DNA from: Salinarimonas ramus | GTDB taxonomy: Bacteria; Pseudomonadota; Alphaproteobacteria; Rhizobiales; Beijerinckiaceae | Length of the DNA: 64,000 nucleotides | NCBI RefSeq assembly: GCF_014645695.1 | Contig: NZ_BMMF01000010.1 | Coordinates: forward strand, 159,892 to 223,891 | Reading direction: 5' to 3' | Translations under genes and position numbers: made by a program | In this document: in pieces, positions 16,686 to 25,686 of the stretch | How the letters are laid out: every line of letters begins with the position of its first letter | Numbering within the stretch: position 1 is the first letter of the stretch | Notes under the pieces: model-generated | Told to the model about the DNA's origin: nothing | Databases searched by the model: none | What the model saw: only the letters and a program-made list of their open reading frames with translations

Positions 16686-18014
16686 TCAGCGCACGAGCCA
16701 GAGCGTCACGACGGGGAAGGCGATGAGCAGCCCCACGCGCACGATCTCGGCGGCGAGGAAGACGGAAGCGCCCTTGAACGTGTCCCACATGGGAACGTCC
16801 TTGGCCAAGCCGTTGATGATGTAGACGTTCAGCCCCACGGGTGGCGTTATCAACCCCAGCTCCACGACGATGAGCACGACGATCCCGAACCAGATCGCCG
16901 TCTCCTCGGGCGTGAGCCCGAAATCGAGCGCCATCACGATCGGAAAGAAGATCGGGATCGTCAAAAGGATCATGGAGAGCGAATCCATCATCGCGCCCAT
17001 GACGAGGTAGAGCCCGACGAGGACGAGGAGCACGACGATGGGCGCGAGCCCAAGCCCGGCGATCCACTCGCCGGCGACGATGGGCATCTGCGTTCGTGCG
17101 AGAAAGGCGTTGTAGAAGTCCGCGCCGAGCAGGATGAGGAAGATCATCGCCGTCTGGACCGCCGTGTCCTTCAGGACGACGACGACCTCCGAGACGCGCA
17201 GGTGCCCGTAGGTGATCGCGGCGAGGAAGGTGCCGAAGGCGCCCACCGCCGCGCCTTCCGTGGGCGTGAACAGCGCGCGCCCGAAGAGCGCCTCCCCGTT
17301 CATGCCCACGAAGACCGCGAGGAAGATGACGACGACCGGCCACACCCGCCCGAGCCGCGCCATGCGCTCGCCCCACGGGATCGGCTCCGAGGCCGGGCCG
17401 CTGCCGGGCGAGATCGCGAGGTAGACACGCACCGCGATCATGAAGCCGATGACGGCGAGGAGCGCCGGGATGGCGGCGGCGAGGAACATCTTGGCGATGT
17501 TCTGCTGGGTGAGGATCGCGTAGATGACGAGGACGACGGAGGGCGGGATGAGGATGCCGAGCGTGCCGCCGGCCGCGATCGAGCCCGTGGCGAGCGCCCC
17601 GGAATAGCCGTAGCGGCGCATCTCGGGCAGCGCGACGCGGCCCATCGTGGCGGCGGTCGCGAGCGAGGAGCCGCAGATCGTGCCGAAGGCGGCGCAGGCG
17701 CCCACCGACGACATCGCGAGCCCGCCCTTGTAATGGCCGAGGAAGCCGTTGGCCGCCTTGTAGAGGTTCGCCGAGAGCCCCGAGCGCGCCGCGAAGTTCC
17801 CCATCAAGAGGAAGAGCGGGATCACCGACAGCGAGTAGTTGGCGAACACCTCCCAGGGCGTCTGCTTCAAATAGGCGAGGAAGGGCGTGAGGCCCGAGAG
17901 ATACACGAAGCCCGCCGCCCCCACCGCCGCCATGGCGACGCCGATGGGGATGCGGATCACGAGCAGCCCGAGCAGGACCCCGAAGGAGACGACGCCCAGC
18001 GCCACGTTGGACAT
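16686..18014 (-). CDS. dctM: TRAP transporter large permease, DctM type (second set)
   Basis: 442 residues with about twelve membrane segments. DctM signatures include LLVIRIPIGVAMAAVGAAGF, SVIPLFLLMGNFAARSGL, ICGSSLATAATMGRVALPEM, GTLGILIPPSVVLVIYAI and LGLITPPVGLNVYIINGLAK. It is clearly distinct from the first DctM, so it is not a recent duplicate. Last gene of a dctP-dctQ-dctM transcript (9-nt gap to dctQ), converging tail to tail on the hydratase gene. The substrate is unknown; a carboxylate is expected. Confidence 0.92.
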   Translation of the reverse strand: MSNVALGVVSFGVLLGLLVIRIPIGVAMAAVGAAGFVYLSGLTPFLAYLKQTPWEVFANYSLSVIPLFLLMGNFAARSGLSANLYKAANGFLGHYKGGLAMSSVGACAAFGTICGSSLATAATMGRVALPEMRRYGYSGALATGSIAAGGTLGILIPPSVVLVIYAILTQQNIAKMFLAAAIPALLAVIGFMIAVRVYLAISPGSGPASEPIPWGERMARLGRVWPVVVIFLAVFVGMNGEALFGRALFTPTEGAAVGAFGTFLAAITYGHLRVSEVVVVLKDTAVQTAMIFLILLGADFYNAFLARTQMPIVAGEWIAGLGLAPIVVLLVLVGLYLVMGAMMDSLSMILLTIPIFFPIVMALDFGLTPEETAIWFGIVVLIVVELGLITPPVGLNVYIINGLAKDVPMWDTFKGASVFLAAEIVRVGLLIAFPVVTLWLVR

Positions 18015-18023
18015 GTCGGCCCC

Positions 18024-18614
18024 TCAGTGCTCTGCGACGTCTTGCGGCCCGATCGGCCGGTCGGTGCGGATCTCCTCGGCGGAGCGCCAGACGGTATAGG
18101 CGCACACGATCGCGAGGAGCCAGGCGCAGGCGACGCCGAAGGCGAAGGGATAGGCCTCCGGCAGGCGCAGCACCATGGTCGTGTCGTTGTAGGCGATCTT
18201 GTCCTGGAGCCCCGCGACGAGGCGCCAGGCGATGAGCCCCGCGAGCGCCGTGAAGATCAGGTTGCCCACGAGATCGAGCCCGGCGCGCACGCGAAGCGGC
18301 GCGCCGGACGTGAAGAAGTCGACGAGGACGTTCCCGCGCCTGAGCTGGCAGAACGGCAGGAACGCGAAGACCGCGACGCCCGTGCCGATCTGCACGAGCT
18401 CGACGTCGCCGGGAATCGAGGCCGCGCGGAACTCGAGCCCGACGAAGCCCGCGAGCCCCGGCAGAATGGAGCGCCCGAAGATCGAGATCACCGAGACGAC
18501 GATCATGCCGAGCAGCGCGACGCCGCCGATGACGGCCACGGCGCCGCACACACGCTCGAGCACGGTGCCGATGGCGGCGAGCGCCGCGCTCGGCCGCTTC
18601 GCGGTCGCGTCCAC
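18024..18614 (-). CDS. dctQ: TRAP transporter small permease, DctQ type (second set)
   Basis: The frame extends to 18839 across dctP, but the real start is GTG 18614, preceded by GAGG within the end of dctP, giving 196 residues. Four hydrophobic segments are visible (near residues 20-45, 70-90, 110-130 and 155-178). The conserved DctQ-like block QLRRGNVLVDFFTSGAPL is present. A soluble loop between segments 1 and 2 (PGLAGFVGLEFRAASIPGD) is longer than in the first DctQ. Starts 8 nt after the dctP stop. Confidence 0.87.
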   Translation of the reverse strand: MDATAKRPSAALAAIGTVLERVCGAVAVIGGVALLGMIVVSVISIFGRSILPGLAGFVGLEFRAASIPGDVELVQIGTGVAVFAFLPFCQLRRGNVLVDFFTSGAPLRVRAGLDLVGNLIFTALAGLIAWRLVAGLQDKIAYNDTTMVLRLPEAYPFAFGVACAWLLAIVCAYTVWRSAEEIRTDRPIGPQDVAEH

Positions 18615-18622
18615 GGCCGACC

Positions 18623-19684
18623 TCAGTTCGCGGCGGATTCGTGCTTGGCGACGAGGTCGCGGGCGGACTGGACCAGCGCCGTTCCGTCGCGACCGGCGGC
18701 GTTCTGCTCCTCGATCCAGGCCTGGATCACGGGCTCGCCGGCGGCCTTCCAGGCTTCGAGCGCCTCGCCCTCGATGAGGGTGATCTCGTTGCCGGTCTCC
18801 TCGATCGCCGCCTTGCCCACGAGGTCCCACTCGTCCCACTTGGCGCCGGTCTCGCGGGCGAGCTCGAGGCCGGAATTGGCGTCGATCACCGCCTTGTTCT
18901 CGTCCGACATGCCCTCGTAGACGCCCTTGTTCATGACGAACAGGAACACCGCCGTGTACAGCGAGCGGTCGCCGGTGAAGGCGCCGACCTTGTCGGTGAG
19001 CTCGTTGACCTTGAGCGCGGGCACGACCTCGTAGGGGAAGACCACGCCCTGGACGACGCCGCGCGAGAGCGCCTCCGGCACGCCCGGGGCGGGGATGCCC
19101 TGCGGGTTGGCGCCGAGATTGGCGAGCGTCTGGTTGATGACGCGGTTGGGCACACGGATCGTCATGCCCTCGACGTCCTCGGGCCGCTCGATGGTCTTCT
19201 CGCGGGTGTAGAAGTTGCCGTGGCCGTGGCCGAAGACGGCGAGGACGTGCACGTCCGACAGCTCGTCGCGCGCGTTCGTCTCGTAGAACTCGTGCGCGGC
19301 GGCGCTGGTCACCTCGCCCGTGGCGTGCGGCACGAAGGGCAGCTCCATCGCCTCGAGCGAGGGGAAGCGGCCCGGCGTGTTGCCGGCGAGGGTCCAGACC
19401 ACGTCGACGATGCCGTCGCGGGCCTGATCGTAGAGCTGCGGCGGGCGCCCGCCGAGCTGCATCGCCGGGAAGATCTCCACCGCGATGCGACCCTCGGAAT
19501 CGGCCTCGACCTTCTCGGCCCAGGGCTCGAGCCAGTTCTGGTGGGCCTGCGAGGCGGCGGGCAGGAAGTGGTGGACGCGCAGCGTCACCTCCTGCGCGGC
19601 GGCGGGCGCGACGAGCATCGTCGACGCGGTGAGCGCCGTCGCGAAGGCGGCGAGCGCGAGATGCGGAGATACGCTCCTGGGCAT
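18623..19684 (-). CDS. dctP: TRAP transporter substrate-binding protein, DctP type (second set)
   Basis: Start at ATG 19684, eight bases after GAGAGG; an in-frame TTG six bases upstream is too close to that site. 353 residues with a signal peptide of about 32 residues ending APAAAQ. The mature region opens with VTLRVHHFLPAASQAHQNWL and continues with WAEKVEADSEGRIAVEIFPA and AMQLGGRPPQLYDQARDGIV, the classical DctP blocks. The ligand-binding arginine is likely in GMTIRVPNRVINQTLANLGA. First gene of the second dctPQM unit, 126 nt downstream of the pcaC-like gene. Confidence 0.92.
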   Translation of the reverse strand: MPRSVSPHLALAAFATALTASTMLVAPAAAQEVTLRVHHFLPAASQAHQNWLEPWAEKVEADSEGRIAVEIFPAMQLGGRPPQLYDQARDGIVDVVWTLAGNTPGRFPSLEAMELPFVPHATGEVTSAAAHEFYETNARDELSDVHVLAVFGHGHGNFYTREKTIERPEDVEGMTIRVPNRVINQTLANLGANPQGIPAPGVPEALSRGVVQGVVFPYEVVPALKVNELTDKVGAFTGDRSLYTAVFLFVMNKGVYEGMSDENKAVIDANSGLELARETGAKWDEWDLVGKAAIEETGNEITLIEGEALEAWKAAGEPVIQAWIEEQNAAGRDGTALVQSARDLVAKHESAAN

Positions 19685-19810
19685 GTTCAAGACCTCTCCC
19701 TCTGGACGGCCCGTTACTCGGGCTTCGGCTTCGGTCGCGCAGGCGATCCCCCCGGATCGTTCGTGCGCATACGACCTCGGCAGCGAGTCAGCATGATATT
19801 AGTTGCGCCG

Positions 19811-20212
19811 TCAACCGTCTCCCGGCCGGCCGAGCGCGTCGGCCTCGTCGCCGAGCACCTCGCGCACCCAGCGGAAGGCGGCGTTGGCGGCGGGCACGCC
19901 GGCATAGACGGCGCACTGCATGAGGAGCGCGCGAAGCTCCTCGAGCGTGACGCCGTTCTTCAGCGCGGGCGGTAGGTGGAGCTTGAACTCCTCCTCCCGG
20001 TGCATGGCGGTCGTGATCGTGAGCACGATCATCGAGCGCGTCTTCCACGGCAGCGTCTCGTCGTTCCACACGTCGTGCCAGGCGGTGCGGGTCACGAAGT
20101 CCTGCCAGGGCGTGGCGAAGGTGCCCGCCTTGGCGAAGGAGCGTTCCACATGCGCCTCGCCGAGCACCGCCTTGCGGTTGGCGAGCCCCTTCTCGAGTCT
20201 CTCGTCGCTCAC
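19811..20212 (-). CDS. Carboxymuconolactone decarboxylase family protein (PcaC-like)
   Basis: A GTG at 20212, about eight bases after AGGAGG, starts a 133-residue protein of normal PcaC length. The family core is clear: WNDETLPWKTRSMIVLTITT, then REEEFKLHLPPALKNGVTLE and QCAVYAGVPAANAAFRWVRE. PcaC converts 4-carboxymuconolactone to the beta-ketoadipate enol-lactone in protocatechuate breakdown. The AhpD-type CxxC is absent, supporting a decarboxylase rather than a peroxidase. No other pca genes are in the window, so it may serve a different ring-cleavage product linked to the adjacent TRAP system. Confidence 0.8.
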   Translation of the reverse strand: MSDERLEKGLANRKAVLGEAHVERSFAKAGTFATPWQDFVTRTAWHDVWNDETLPWKTRSMIVLTITTAMHREEEFKLHLPPALKNGVTLEELRALLMQCAVYAGVPAANAAFRWVREVLGDEADALGRPGDG

Positions 20213-20276
20213 GTCTCGTCTCCTCCTGGCCGCGGCGTCTCTCTCTCGTCGGCCGCGCTGGCGGCAGGAGACGACG

Positions 20277-23060
20277 TCAGCCGGAATTCCTCAAGCCCGC
20301 GGCGACCCCGTTGATGGTCATATGGATTCCCTGTGTCACGCGTGCGTCGGCGTCGCCCGCGCGGTGGCGACGCAGAAGCTCTACCTGCAAATGGTTGAGC
20401 GGGTCCAAATACGGGAAGCGATTTCGGATGGAGCGGGCGAGCAGCGGGTTGCGCTCGAGCAACGCCGCCTGACCGGATATGGCCAGCAGCTTGTCGATGG
20501 AGCGGCTCCATTCCTCGCGTACCCGCGGGAAGATGCGCTCCGCCAGCTCCCGGTCGGAGACGAGCCCGGCGTAGCGCGAGGCGATGGCGATGTTCGACTT
20601 CGCCAGCACCATGTCCATGTTGGACAGCAGCGTCTGGAAGAACGGCCATTCCCGGTGCATCTCGCGCAAAGTCTCGAGCCGCGTGGGATCCTCGGCGAGG
20701 AAGCCCTCCACCGCCGTCCCGAAGCCGTACCAGCCCGGCAGCATCAGCCGCGATTGCGACCAGCCGAACACCCAGGGGATGGCGCGCAGATCCTCGATCT
20801 TGCGCGAGTTCGTGCGCGAGGCGGGACGCGAGCCGATGTTGAGGTTCGCGATCTCGCCGATGACGGTCGTCTCCCAGAAATAATCCTCGAAGCCGGGCGT
20901 CTCGTAGACGAGGGCGCGATAGGCCTGGAAGGCGCGCGCGGAGAGATCCTCCATCACCTTGAGATAGGCGTCGCGCGGGGCGGGATCGTCCCCGTGCAGG
21001 AGGCTCGCCTCCATGGTGGCCGACGCGATGATCTCGAGGTTGCGGCGCCCGAGCTCGGGGGTGGCGTATTTCGCGGCGATCACCTCGCCCTGCTCGGTGA
21101 TGCGGATCGAGCCCTGCACGGCGCCGCCGGGCTGGGCGAGGATCGCCTGGTAGGACGGCCCGCCGCCGCGACCGACCGTGCCGCCGCGGCCGTGGAAGAG
21201 CCGCAGCCGCACCCCGGTCTCGCGGAAGACGCGCACGAGGGCGATCTCGGCCTTGTAGAGCTCCCAGTTCGAGGTGAGGAAGCCGCCGTCCTTGTTCGAA
21301 TCCGAGTAGCCGAGCATGACCTCCTGGGTCTTGCCGCGGGTTTCCAGCAGCGCGCGATACTCGAACACCGAGAACAGCTCCGCCATGATCCGGGCGGACG
21401 CCTGCAGGTCGCCGATCGTCTCGAAGAGCGGCACGATGTCCATGTCGAGCACGCCCTCGAGCGGGCGCAGGAGCCCCGCTTCCTTGAGGAGGATCGCGAC
21501 CTCGAGCACGTCGGAGACGGAATCGGCCTTGGAGATGACGTAGTGGCGCAGAGCCGCCGGGCCGTAGCGCTCCCGCGCGGCCGCGGCCTCGCGCACGATG
21601 GCGAGCTCGGAGGCGGTCTTCTCGGAATAGGCGACGTGCGGCGAGAAGAGCGGACGCGGGCTCTTCATCTCCGCCGTGAGCACGGCGATGCGATGCTCCT
21701 CGGACATCGCCAGATAGTCGAGCCCGGGCTGGGCGACGGCGAGCAGCTCCGCGATGGTGCGCTCGTGCACGTCCGAGTTCTGCCGCAGGTCGATCGTCGC
21801 GAGGTGGAAGCCGAAGACCGACACCGCGCGGCGCAGCCGCCGCAGCCGCCCGCGGGCGAGCGCCCCCGAGCCGTTGGCGACGAGGGAGCGGTGCACCCGG
21901 TCGAGATCCTCGCCCAGCGCCTGCGCGGTCGCGTAGGCCTCGATCCCCTCCCCCACCGGTGTGCGGCAGAGATCGGCGTGGCCGAGGTTTAGCGCCGTGG
22001 CGCACAGCCGCGCGTGGACGTGCGCCAGCGCCCGGCGATAGGGCTCGTTCTGGCGAAAGACCGAGGTCTCGGGCGAACCCTCCGCCAGCGCCCGCACCTC
22101 GTCGGAGACGCCGACGAGCCGCTCGTCGAGGGGCAGCTCGGTGGAGAGCGTCTCGATCTCGGCGAGATGGTGCGCCAGCGCCTTGCGGCTCTGCAGATGC
22201 AGCGCCTCGCGCAGCACGGCGGCCGTGACGAAGGGGTTGCCGTCGCGATCCCCGCCGATCCATGAGCCCATGCGCAGGAAGGGCGGCAGCTCCGCTCCCG
22301 CCCCGAGCCCCTCGGCCCCGAGCGCGTCCTCGAGCGCGCCGTATAGACGCGGAATCTCCACGAGGAAGGTGTCGTCGTAGTAGGAGAGCGCGTTGACCAC
22401 CTCGTCGATGACGCGAAGCCGCACGCCGCGCAGGACGGAGGTCTGCCACAGCGCCAGCACGGCGCGGCGCATCTCCTCCTCGTTCTCCGAGACCTCCTCG
22501 GGGGTGAGCAGGCCCGTGTCGCGCTCCTTGAGGAGCCGCGCCACCTCCATCTCGCGATCGATGGTGGACTTGCGGCGCACCTCGGTGGGATGCGCCGTCA
22601 GGACCGGGGAGATCTCCGAGCCCTCGAAGAAGCGCTCGACATCGGCGCGCGAGAGGCCCGCCTCCTTGCACAGCGCGATGGTGCGCGCGAGCGTCCCGTC
22701 CCGCGGCGCCGAGCGCGCCTGCGCGTGCGCCCGCGAGCGCCGATGACGGTGCTGGTCCTCGGCGATGTTGGCGAGGTGCGAGAAATACGAGAAGGCCCGG
22801 ATGATCTGCAGGCTCGAATCGCGCGAGAGCGCATCCAGGATCGTCTGCAGCTCACTACGAGCGCCGACGTCGTCGTCGCGATGGAAACGCAGGCTCGTCT
22901 GGCGGATGCGCTCGACGAGATCGAACGTGGCCTCGCCCTCCTGCGAACGCACCGTGTCCCCGAGGATGCGCCCGAGCAGGCGGATGTCCTCCCACAGCGC
23001 CTGATCCTTCTCCTCGGCGCGGTCCGCCGCACCGATCGCGATGCCGTGCTCGACAGCCAT
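20277..23060 (-). CDS. ppc: Phosphoenolpyruvate carboxylase
   Basis: ATG 23060 ([18 protein letters not shown]) follows GGAGGGG and gives 927 residues, usual for bacterial PEPC; the open frame upstream lacks a ribosome site. Catalytic elements are all present: the histidine in [10 protein letters not shown] near residue 155, the substrate loop [13 protein letters not shown], the glycine-rich loop [14 protein letters not shown], and the invariant C-terminal glycine (GLRNSG). The enzyme carboxylates PEP to oxaloacetate to refill the TCA cycle, which also fits a methylotroph-like or organic-acid-using lifestyle. Head-to-head with the DRE-TIM lyase gene across 287 nt. Confidence 0.96.
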   Translation of the reverse strand: MAVEHGIAIGAADRAEEKDQALWEDIRLLGRILGDTVRSQEGEATFDLVERIRQTSLRFHRDDDVGARSELQTILDALSRDSSLQIIRAFSYFSHLANIAEDQHRHRRSRAHAQARSAPRDGTLARTIALCKEAGLSRADVERFFEGSEISPVLTAHPTEVRRKSTIDREMEVARLLKERDTGLLTPEEVSENEEEMRRAVLALWQTSVLRGVRLRVIDEVVNALSYYDDTFLVEIPRLYGALEDALGAEGLGAGAELPPFLRMGSWIGGDRDGNPFVTAAVLREALHLQSRKALAHHLAEIETLSTELPLDERLVGVSDEVRALAEGSPETSVFRQNEPYRRALAHVHARLCATALNLGHADLCRTPVGEGIEAYATAQALGEDLDRVHRSLVANGSGALARGRLRRLRRAVSVFGFHLATIDLRQNSDVHERTIAELLAVAQPGLDYLAMSEEHRIAVLTAEMKSPRPLFSPHVAYSEKTASELAIVREAAAARERYGPAALRHYVISKADSVSDVLEVAILLKEAGLLRPLEGVLDMDIVPLFETIGDLQASARIMAELFSVFEYRALLETRGKTQEVMLGYSDSNKDGGFLTSNWELYKAEIALVRVFRETGVRLRLFHGRGGTVGRGGGPSYQAILAQPGGAVQGSIRITEQGEVIAAKYATPELGRRNLEIIASATMEASLLHGDDPAPRDAYLKVMEDLSARAFQAYRALVYETPGFEDYFWETTVIGEIANLNIGSRPASRTNSRKIEDLRAIPWVFGWSQSRLMLPGWYGFGTAVEGFLAEDPTRLETLREMHREWPFFQTLLSNMDMVLAKSNIAIASRYAGLVSDRELAERIFPRVREEWSRSIDKLLAISGQAALLERNPLLARSIRNRFPYLDPLNHLQVELLRRHRAGDADARVTQGIHMTINGVAAGLRNSG

Positions 23061-23188
23061 GGAGCCCCTCCTCGCGGTTTCGACGGCGCTAGGGTGACGA
23101 TTTTTGCGCTGCATTCAAGCGGCGGATGGACGGCCGACGCGATTTCCCGGCGCGCAGCGCGCCGGCTTCGCGGGTGAACGGCAGAGAC

Positions 23189-23218
23189 TTGACGTTAGGC
23201 AACTCTTAGCACTATGAT
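23189..23218 (+). promoter_or_regulatory. Strong sigma-70-like promoter of the DRE-TIM lyase gene
   Basis: TTGACG (23189-23194), an 18-nt spacer and TATGAT (23213-23218) each match consensus at five of six positions, unusual in this GC-rich background. Predicted transcription start is near 23225, giving a 5' leader of about 120 nt before the ATG at 23348. Confidence 0.6.
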
Positions 23219-23226
23219 TGACTCCA

Positions 23227-23252
23227 GTGCAATTGATGCACGAATGCGCATT
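23227..23252. promoter_or_regulatory. Two adjacent palindromes at the predicted transcription start
   Basis: GTGCA-ATTGA-TGCAC (23227-23241) and the perfect 10-bp palindrome AATGCGCATT (23243-23252) lie back to back just downstream of the -10 above. They share TGCA/TGCGCA cores, so both may be bound by one dimeric repressor. No regulator gene is adjacent, so the protein is unknown. Confidence 0.5.
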
Positions 23253-23347
23253 TAGCGCCTAAACAACGAGCGAGTGCATTTGTTGACTATCGGTTGCAAG
23301 CGTGGCCCTTATTGCGGTGCAGCATCACCCCTCAACGAGGTCGCGCC

Positions 23348-24568
23348 ATGAACCTGTCCTATCCGTCCGGCCACATTCCCCGTTACGACAATTTCGAGCT
23401 CGTCGGCCTTCTCGACGAGACGATGCGCGAGGGCGCCGAGCGCTGCCCGTTCTCGATTCCCGCCTCGCGTAAGGCCGCCCTCACCCGCCGCATCGTCGAG
23501 ACCGGCGTGCGAAACGTCGTCTTCGGCTCCGCGCCGACCGATCCCGATCTGATGGCGGACATCCTCGCGGAGCTCGACCGCGACGGCGCCGCCGAGGGCG
23601 TCGAGCTCGCGTTCATCCTGCTCCTGAATTGCTGGGAGCCGCTGCTCGAGCGCTTCAGCCGCTTCCCGGACGCTTACAAGCATCAGGTCTGCATCAGCTT
23701 CGGCATGGTGGACCACAAGTCGGAGGAGAAGCTGTTCGAGCGCGCCTGCGAGAAGTTCCGCGCCATCGGCTTCACCAAGTTCCGCGTCAGCCTGCTCAAC
23801 AACTTCTCCTCCGGCGTCGACGAGAAGGCCTACGCGCACATCACTCGCCAGATCGACCGCTCGCTCGCGCTCGGCATCGACACCGTGCGCATCAACGATT
23901 CGCTCGGCGTCTGCTACCCGGAGACCATGGCGGTGCTGGCGGCCAACCTGCGGCACGACTATCAGAACGTGCATTTCTGCGTGCACGCCCACGACGACAA
24001 GGGGCTCGGCCTGCAGAACGCGCTCGCCTCGATCTATCACGGCTTCGACCTGATCGAGGGCGGCTTCTCCGGCTTCGGCAACCGCTCGGGCCTGCCGGCG
24101 ATCGAGGTCCTCATGAAGATCTTCGCGGAGAAGAACATCACCATCCGCGGCCTCGCCCTCGACGACGACGCGGTGCGCGAGACCGGCTACGCGGCCGAGG
24201 ACACGTTCCTCGTCGTACCCAACGTCTATCGGCCGATCACCGGCAAGATCGTGAACTGGGAGAATCTCGGTGTGGCGAACATCCCGGACTATCTCGGCTC
24301 GGAGCGGCGCGCGCGCAAGTTCCTGACGGACGTCGGCACGCACGACCAGACCCTGCGCGACGTGCTGCGCCGGGCCGACCGCCCCGCCCCCGACGAGACC
24401 AACGCCCTCGCACCCTTCCGCGACGCGCTGCACGCGGAGATGGACGAGGTCTATCGGGCCAAGCGCAGCGCCTACGAGAGCCTGATCGGCAGTCTCGAGG
24501 CGCTCTACGGCGACGGTATCCTGTTCGAGGACGTCGCCGTGGAGCGGGCGAAAGCGCTCGCGATGTGA
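23348..24568 (+). CDS. DRE-TIM metallolyase (HMG-CoA lyase / isopropylmalate synthase-like), substrate unknown
   Basis: A 406-residue protein with a TIM barrel of the HMGL-like superfamily. The defining first motif is DETMREG near residue 24, in place of the usual D-x-T-L-R-D-G, and the metal-binding His pair is VHAHDDKGLG near residue 220, followed by EGGFSGFGNRSGLPAIEVL. Instead of the regulatory LeuA domain it has about 110 C-terminal residues with many charges. Superfamily members make or break C-C bonds beside an acyl-CoA or 2-oxoacid. The altered motif and lack of neighbours such as leuBCD argue against a standard isopropylmalate or homocitrate synthase. An AEC-family permease gene follows at 97 nt on the same strand, suggesting an organic acid substrate or product. 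Confidence 0.78.
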   Translation: MNLSYPSGHIPRYDNFELVGLLDETMREGAERCPFSIPASRKAALTRRIVETGVRNVVFGSAPTDPDLMADILAELDRDGAAEGVELAFILLLNCWEPLLERFSRFPDAYKHQVCISFGMVDHKSEEKLFERACEKFRAIGFTKFRVSLLNNFSSGVDEKAYAHITRQIDRSLALGIDTVRINDSLGVCYPETMAVLAANLRHDYQNVHFCVHAHDDKGLGLQNALASIYHGFDLIEGGFSGFGNRSGLPAIEVLMKIFAEKNITIRGLALDDDAVRETGYAAEDTFLVVPNVYRPITGKIVNWENLGVANIPDYLGSERRARKFLTDVGTHDQTLRDVLRRADRPAPDETNALAPFRDALHAEMDEVYRAKRSAYESLIGSLEALYGDGILFEDVAVERAKALAM

Positions 24569-24593
24569 CGTCCACCATTCCATCCAGAACCCG

Positions 24594-24621
24594 GAACGGC
24601 GGGCCCTCGCGTCCGCCGTTC
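24594..24621. repeat. Perfect 9-bp hairpin between lyase and AEC permease genes
   Basis: GAACGGCGG (24594-24602), a 10-nt loop and CCGCCGTTC (24613-24621). It lies in the 97-nt gap of a same-strand gene pair, with no U-tract. It may partially terminate the lyase transcript or protect its 3' end. Confidence 0.45.
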
Positions 24622-24665
24622 GCACGCACGGGGCGGAGGTTCGTCCCGCACCGGAGACACGCTGC

Positions 24666-25628
24666 ATGCTCGAGATCGTCGCGCCCATCTTCGCCGTCAT
24701 CCTCGCAGGCTACTTGTTCGCCCTGTGGCGGGGCGTCGACAAGGCGGGCACGCGCCTCCTGAACGAATACGTCCTGTACGGCGCGCTGCCGGCGCTGCTC
24801 TTCATCGCCGTGGCGCGGGCCGATCCGGCGGAACTGCAGCAATGGAGCTTCATGGGCGCGACGCTGGCGGGAATCGCCGTCGCCTTCGTGCTCGGCGCGC
24901 TCGCGGCGCGCGCCGGCGGCACGCGGATGCCGAACGCGGCGATCCCCGCGATGGCGGCCTCCTACGGCACCACCGGCTACATGGGCGTGCCGATCCTCAT
25001 CACCGCGCTCGGCGTCGGCGCGGCGGTGCCCGCGGCCATCGCGACGATTCTGCACAACGTCCCCGTCATCATGACGGTGATCCTCATCAACGACCTCCTC
25101 GCCCGGCGCGACGGCGCCAAGAGCACGGGCACGGGCACGGGCGCCGCCGTCGCGGGCGCGCTCAAGGCGACGCTGACGAACCCTCTCACGGTGGCCGTCG
25201 TCGCCGGCGTGCTGGTGAGCGTCGCGGGCGTCCCGATCCCGCGCTCGGTGTCGCTCTTCGCGGATTTCCTCGGCGCCGCGGCGGGCCCCACCGCCCTCTT
25301 CGCGCTCGGGCTCGGCCTCGCCCAGCTCGACGCGTCCGCGCTCCTCGACGCGAAGCGCATCGGGCGCATCCTGCCGCTCATCGGCATCAAGGTCGTGATC
25401 CAGCCCCTCGTCACCTTCGTCGTGGCGATCTACGGGCTCGGCATGGACACGAGCGACCCGTGGTTCGTCGCGGCGCTCATCATGGCGGCCCAGCCGATCG
25501 GGGCGGGCGTGTTCGTCTTCGCCTCGAAGTACCAGCATCTCGAGGACGAGACCTCGGTGGCGATCATCGCCTCGCTCTTCGTGGCGCTGGTGACGCTGCC
25601 CCTCCTGCTCGCGCTCTACGCCACCTGA
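24666..25628 (+). CDS. AEC-family (auxin efflux carrier-like) transporter
   Basis: 320 residues, almost wholly hydrophobic, with about ten membrane segments in two five-helix halves. AEC hallmarks are LNEYVLYGALPALLFIAVAR near residue 35, SYGTTGYMGVPILITALGVG near 100, and a second-half repeat around AAQPIGAGVFVFASKYQ. The family includes plant PIN auxin exporters and bacterial malonate and malate carriers. In bacteria the usual ligand is a dicarboxylate. Placement behind the DRE-TIM lyase suggests it moves that enzyme's substrate or product. Ends before a perfect hairpin and the convergent sodB. Confidence 0.88.
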   Translation: MLEIVAPIFAVILAGYLFALWRGVDKAGTRLLNEYVLYGALPALLFIAVARADPAELQQWSFMGATLAGIAVAFVLGALAARAGGTRMPNAAIPAMAASYGTTGYMGVPILITALGVGAAVPAAIATILHNVPVIMTVILINDLLARRDGAKSTGTGTGAAVAGALKATLTNPLTVAVVAGVLVSVAGVPIPRSVSLFADFLGAAAGPTALFALGLGLAQLDASALLDAKRIGRILPLIGIKVVIQPLVTFVVAIYGLGMDTSDPWFVAALIMAAQPIGAGVFVFASKYQHLEDETSVAIIASLFVALVTLPLLLALYAT

Positions 25629-25635
25629 AACGAGA

Positions 25636-25658
25636 ACGGGGCCCGCGAAGGGCCCCGT
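25636..25658. terminator. Perfect 9-bp hairpin between AEC transporter and sodB
   Basis: ACGGGGCCC (25636-25644), loop GCGAA, GGGCCCCGT (25650-25658). Very stable, centred in the 58-nt gap between two convergent genes. It lacks a U-tract, as at the other convergent junctions in this window. Confidence 0.65.
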
Positions 25659-25686
25659 CCGGTCGTCGTCGCTGGCGCGGAGGCGC

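Noticed and set aside
23629..24762. Plus-strand frame overlapping the DRE-TIM lyase in another frame
   Set aside because: Arg/Gly-rich shadow of the lyase gene with no ribosome site.
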